From: Ulva prolifera
Taxonomy: Eukaryota > Chlorophyta > Ulvophyceae > Ulvales > Ulvaceae
Direction: 5' to 3'
DNA length: 64,000 nt
NCBI GenBank assembly: GCA_023078555.1
Contig: CM041196.1
Location: 2,294,001 to 2,358,000 of the forward strand
Positions 59,893 through 64,000 of this stretch are shown one piece after another; within the stretch, counting starts at the first letter, position 1, and each line of letters opens with the position of its first letter. Made by a program: the position numbers and the translations under genes. The notes beneath the pieces were generated by a model. The model ran no database searches. It was not told where the DNA came from and was given only the letters and a program-made list of their open reading frames with translations.

Positions 59893-62486
59893 ATGACAAT
59901 CTCAGCAATGAAGCGATTCTCCGCTTGCAAGTCGACATCGCGTGCCGCTTGTGTGGCAAAGGCAGCTCCACGGGAAGCAACATGGCAGCAGCGGGCTGCC
60001 GCTGTGGCCTTGGCGTCAGCTCTATCCGCTGGCACGGTTGCAGACGTTGCATCCGCCAATGAATTTTCGGTGCGAACCCTGAGACCTAAAACACATACAT
60101 AAATGATCCCTTGTTGAAAAGATTGCAACACTATAAGTCGTATGGTGCTTGATATTCCCGGGCTCGAGCCGATGCCGTGATGTTTCTCCCACGATTCTGA
60201 TTCTGCGGACCAGGTTGAATCAGCGCTTCTGCGCGTGCGCGACACCCGTCTCGTATCAAGTGAGTGCCTCATTGTTGCAACATGCATACATGATAACGTA
60301 CGTACTACTGACTACCTATTGGACGTACTGCGGCACACCGGGAATCGCTCTTCTCCTCAGGGCTCGATGATTTGCATCCACAAATGTGCCGATGCCGCAA
60401 CCAGGCACTGTCACTGCGCGCAAACCGGGCACTCGACTCCGTCCACTTGCGGCTGTTTCTTTCCAGTCTCTAGTCATGGTACATGTTGTGTTTTGGATGA
60501 ATCAAAGAACGCCCGAGCATGGGTCATTGTACTACCGCGTCGCACAGCTGTGATTCACGAAACGTGGCTGTTCATGCGGCCCGCTGCCCAGTGCACATGG
60601 CTTCTGTTGCATCTGCGAGCCTACTTGCTCATCGAATGGCGAGTCATTGGCGACCCCATGGTGTCCAGCTGCGGCCCCGTTGCGTCCTTTTGATTGTGCA
60701 CGAGCAGCGAGCCTGTCGCAAGCTCTCGCGCATGAGTCAGGCACTAGCATGAGCGACCTGCTTCAACAACGTGGCCTATGACTACGGATTTCATGCGCGT
60801 CAATGCTTGCAAGACATTCTTTGGGTGATGTACTGTAAAAAGGGACCAAGCCTTGCAAACTTCCAGCGTAAAGGCATCTGTCACCAGTCTGATGCAGGCA
60901 GATCCACATTCGTGTGTTTCCCTGTGCTTGTAGACATGATCAAACTGTTCCTCGGCTGATTACAATGGCTGGTTTGTACATCTGTTGTGCCAATGACCAT
61001 GGCCACCACAAAATGCACATTTAGTGTCCAAGCCTCAAGCGTGAGGAGCCATCACACCAATACAGAAAGAGTGAAACCCATGCGCTACCAGCGATACAAA
61101 AATCCTGGACTAGTGTGGTAGCGACAACCTGGTCTCGCGTCGGCTTGTGCTGTAACGTTCCACTGCATCCCCCCCCCTGTCCATCCCACATCGACCTGCA
61201 CATGTTATTCGCCAGGCCGCATTGCCTGTGCCCTTGCACCCCATCGTCTCGAATGCCTGGGAAGGATCACCACGCCATGCCAGATGCCTCACACATCCTC
61301 CCGTGTTGCGTCACCCGATGCCTGCCAGCCAATGCTACCCTTCCCGGGGGATGAAACGCCCGGCCCACTCATCACACCAGGTGACCATGCACAACGCTGC
61401 CAGCCAACACCACTCCCCGTGTCATGGCGCGCCGTGGCAGCGTGCAGGTGCTCGGGGAGCCCACGCCGACGACCAACTACATCATCGACGACGCCGGCGC
61501 CCTCAGCAAGACGACCCGCAAGGCCGTGTCGGACCGCCTGAAGCGCCTCGAGTTTGAGACGGGCTTCCGCGTCGAGGCGGTGACGGTGCGGAAGCTCGAG
61601 GTCGAGGCGGACGCGTTTGCCTTCACCGACCGCCTCATCGAGTCCTGGTGCGGCCCCCTCCCCCGGCCTCCTCCCTCCCATCTCCCATCCTGAAGTCCTG
61701 ATTGCATTCACAAACGTTCGCGGTCTATGATGCCGGTTTGTCCCAGAAAGTGTGTGTCATTCTTCACGAGCAATCTGGCGCAACGCTGGAGTATTGCATT
61801 GATGGGTAATGTATGCTGCTAAGGCCTGTGCTGCCGTCCACAGCACGGTGACGTCGATGCATCCACGGCTGCGCTAGAGCAGCCGTGAGGGAGGGTCGTG
61901 CCTACGGTCGATACGTGCGGAGCATGCAGTGGTGCCAGTCTTGCATGGTGTAGTCACGGCAGGTGGGCGTGGTGCAGTGTTGGGTCGTCGGGCCTGAGCA
62001 CGTGTAATAATTCCGAAAATTCAGGTCCAATTCCTGGGTGGCAGCCCTGGAAATGCTGCAAAGCGACCCGACACTGGCGTGGTGGCGTGCAGGTACCCGT
62101 CACCTGAGGAGAGTGACAAGAAGGGCGTGCTGCTGATCGTGACGGCCGGCAAGGACGGCGCGCTCAACGGCGGCGCCAGCTTCATGGCCGCCGTCGGCGA
62201 CGACTTCATCGACAGCATCATCGGCGAGAACATCCCGGTGTTCACGATCGAGGAGAAGTACAACGAGTGCGTGACGAGCAGCGTGCGGCGCATCGAGGCC
62301 GTGCTCACGGGCGCGGAGGACCCCGGGCCGCCGATCCGCAACGACGCGGAGCGCAAGCGTACGTACAAGACGAAGGACGAGGTCGAGCGCACGAAGACGG
62401 TGAGCACGACCGTCGTCGGCACGTTGCTCGTCATCGCCGTCGTCGTGCCGATGCTGCAGTACTACGGCTACACCTCCAAGGACTAG
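59893..62486 (+). CDS. Psb32/TLP18.3-type TPM-domain protein, thylakoid lumen
   Basis: TPM-domain proteins of this type assist photosystem II repair and are anchored at the lumenal face of the thylakoid. Three exons: 59893-60069, 61448-61647 and 62093-62486, total about 256 residues. The leader has a basic Ser/Ala-rich start followed by RAAAVALASALSAGTVADVASA, a lumenal signal with an A-x-A site before NEF. The TPM core begins VLGEPTPTTNYIIDDAGALS, has FRVEAVTVRKLE, GKDGALNGGASFMAAVGDDF and FTIEEKYNECV, and ends with one TM helix (VVGTLLVIAVVVPMLQYYGY). All of these match plant TLP18.3. The first intron is 1378 bp with no recognised content apart from a C9 run near 61170. The second intron (61648-62092) contains repeat family B close to its acceptor. 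No ER signal peptide precedes the transit region in this exon. Confidence 0.9.
61975..62076 (-). repeat. Repeat family B copy with inverted termini, adjoining a splice acceptor
   Basis: Left CAGTGTTGGGTCG (61975-61987) and right CGACCCGACACTG (62064-62076) are reverse complements at 12 of 13 positions. In reverse orientation the interior matches the 18874 copy (TTTGCAGCATTTCCAGGGC). Its right end lies 15 nt from the acceptor AG of the TPM gene. Confidence 0.7.
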
Positions 62487-63157
62487 GGCGGGTTCGTGGT
62501 GGCCAAACGGAGCTCGAGAGGCGCCCCCTCTGGCTACTGGAGTGTGGCTGCTTGGAGGCGGTGTCGGCTTGCTGTCGCGGCGCTGTGACCCGACCGGCTT
62601 CGGCTGGTAGGGGATTCCGTGCGCGCATGTCATGCATGCGTGCGTAGTTCTGGAGCCTTGGTGGGGACGGAGTGTGCTGTTTGCTGGTAGTGAGCTGTCG
62701 ACGCCCGGGCGCGGGGTTTGTGCCGATGTTGCCGCGTGTGAGTGTGTGCGGCGCTCGATTAGTTTCAAGCTGCACTGCCAGCGGCTGTGGAGGATCTGCA
62801 TGGGCTGAAAGGGCCAGGGGCATGCATGCTTGTCCATCAACACGTAGCGGGCCGCATGACTGCATGTGGGCACTTTGTGGGGGGGTGCGGGGGATGGCAG
62901 TGCGGTTGGAGTGGTGAAATCCGGGCGGAACCGTTTCGGCCGTTCTAGATGAGCATGACGCAGCACCGCAGCGAGTCGCATGCAGGCTGGTGTGGTGCGG
63001 TGCTGTCGTGCCACCGCGCTCACCGCCTGCGTTTGTAGAGTGTCCCGGCCTTGACTGTGTCATGCTGACAGCTCCCTCGAGGAGGGGGCTGAGTCTTGGC
63101 TGGGAGTGGGGTGCGAATCGAAGCAGTAGTGATGGCTAGCGCTGCTGTGGCTGCTTA
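62487..63157. other. 3' flank of the TPM gene, nothing recognised
   Basis: GT-rich plus strand with one TGCATGC word cluster (62630, 62823). Open frames on the minus strand are antisense or low complexity. Confidence 0.45.
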
Positions 63158-63344
63158 GTGCACGCAGATTGTGGTGCGAGTGTAGCTTCTGATGAGATGG
63201 GGCTTGCGGCCAGTATGTACAATGTACTTGGCGACCTCCATGAACCTCGTTGTGCCTGCACAGTGGTCACCAAGCGTGGTGTCAGATTCAGTCTGTCTTG
63301 CAAGGACAACGTCGGAAAGGCAGGTAGTGCAGCACGGACACAGG
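63158..63344 (+). CDS. Possible exon of a RAD1-like (9-1-1 clamp) protein
   Basis: An open plus-strand stretch encodes MGLAASMYNVLGDL followed by ACTVVTKRGVRFSLSCKDNV and GKAGSAARTQ, then a donor-like GTGAAT at 63345. The order resembles the RAD1 N-terminus, where an ASLDNV-type strand is followed by a G-[IL]-[KR]-[FV]-T-V segment and a QA-A region. The usual spacer between the first two strands is shorter here, and no further exon is seen before the window ends. Treat as a weak family guess. Confidence 0.25.
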
Positions 63345-63459
63345 TGAATGATCTAGTACAGCACCTGTACACAGCTTGCTGCTGGTGATAAAGTCTGCTG
63401 AATCCCAGTGTGGAGGCAACGTGACTTTGTTACACGAGTCCCTGGTCGTACGTTGTGCG

Positions 63460-63792
63460 TCAGCGCGCAGCATCCCAGTTGCTATGTTCGAAGCTTCGTG
63501 GTGCAGCTACAAGACGGAATAATTCCGAGCTCCGAAGTGAAACTGGCGCGAACGCTGCAGCGCGCTGATTGCTGGTCACATTGAGAGTGTGAGAGCTCGC
63601 GATAGTGGCACGTCGGATTGCGTATAGTGCTCCATCCGATGCAGATACTGTAGTGCGGTGGAATCTGATTACGCTTTCCTTGTGACGAGCGTCATCTTGT
63701 CGGTGCAAATGAGAAGGCCGTATTCCGTGAGAAGGCCGTAATATCGTGCCTTGCAGTCCGACCACGATGCAGACTAGCACCATCATTAGCAT
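63460..63792 (-). CDS. Possible first exon encoding a signal-plus-transit leader
   Basis: From the Met at 63792 the minus strand reads MLMMVLVCIVVGLQGTIL, a clear signal-like hydrophobic segment, followed by about 90 residues rich in Ser, Arg, His and Thr with few acidic residues. That is the layout of presequences for complex plastids. No downstream exon was connected and a stop follows at 63460, so this may be the start of a gene continuing to the left through an unplaced donor, or chance. Confidence 0.3.
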   Translation of the reverse strand: MLMMVLVCIVVGLQGTILRPSHGIRPSHLHRQDDARHKESVIRFHRTTVSASDGALYAIRRATIASSHTLNVTSNQRAAAFAPVSLRSSELFRLVAAPRSFEHSNWDAAR

Positions 63793-64000
63793 GCCAGAAG
63801 CGCCATATCTCAGGTACCAGAAGCAACAGGTGGCGTTCGCAATTGCTCTGTCAAGCACTCATCAGGCTCGTGGCATGGCCCACTCATCAGTGATGCGATT
63901 TTCTCGCGCGTTGTTGGCGATGCAGTAACGGCACTTCATGTCTCGCATGTTGCAGGAAACTCAGTCAGCGCTGGAGCAGCTCTGCAGAGCAGTTCATGCA

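Noticed and set aside
59700-60287. 195-codon minus-strand open frame across the TPM first exon
   Set aside because: It is antisense to a well-supported transit-peptide exon and has no motif.
1-64000. CRISPR arrays, bacterial operons, rRNA or tRNA genes
   Set aside because: No spaced direct-repeat arrays, no Shine-Dalgarno gene chains, and no stretch I could fold confidently as a tRNA or match to r RNA cores; the gene structure is eukaryotic throughout.

Overview
This window is nuclear DNA of an intron-rich, photosynthetic, flagellated eukaryote. Evidence for introns is that coding blocks join in frame across GT-AG boundaries. Evidence for a plastid is several proteins with plastid or thylakoid-lumen leaders, including a Psb32/TLP18.3-type TPM protein, a lumenal SlyD-like FKBP and an atypical thioredoxin. 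Evidence for a cilium is a CFAP53-like axonemal coiled-coil protein. Two leaders begin with an ER-type signal peptide, which would suit a complex (secondary) plastid, while others look like plain transit peptides, so I do not name the algal group.

Layout, left to right. A PP4-type phosphatase catalytic subunit lies on the minus strand, with its 3' end off the window. Next on the minus strand come a molybdenum-cofactor sulfurase NifS-like domain (3.4-8.3 kb), an atypical WCHGC thioredoxin (9.0-10.1 kb) and a small plastid-type membrane protein (12.7-13.3 kb). A 12-exon, membrane-anchored leishmanolysin/M8 metalloprotease (16.1-24.9 kb) and a leader-bearing helical-repeat protein (26.6-29.1 kb) follow, both minus. 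On the plus strand are a single-pass membrane protein with a degenerate kinase domain (34.2-40.3 kb), a UbiG-like methyltransferase (43.9-46.7 kb), a PAF-acetylhydrolase (48.0-51.4 kb) and the lumenal FKBP (52.8-54.5 kb). CFAP53 is on the minus strand (56.1-59.5 kb) and is divergent from the plus-strand TPM protein (59.9-62.5 kb). The last kilobase holds two weak coding candidates.

The genes do not form one pathway; this is ordinary mixed eukaryotic gene order. Four recurring features of the introns stand out. About half of the donors read GTGCG. Long homopolymer C tracts occur in introns and are always C on the sense strand, often directly after the donor. TGCATGCA-type words are frequent. 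Small inverted-repeat elements sit inside introns.

The long intervals at about 24.9-26.6, 29.1-34.2 and 40.3-43.9 kb show long open frames on both strands but nothing I recognise, and may hold decayed mobile elements. Exon boundaries were derived by hand from reading frame, splice dinucleotides and family knowledge. In the eight genes where both ends were read as complete, total coding length is a multiple of three.
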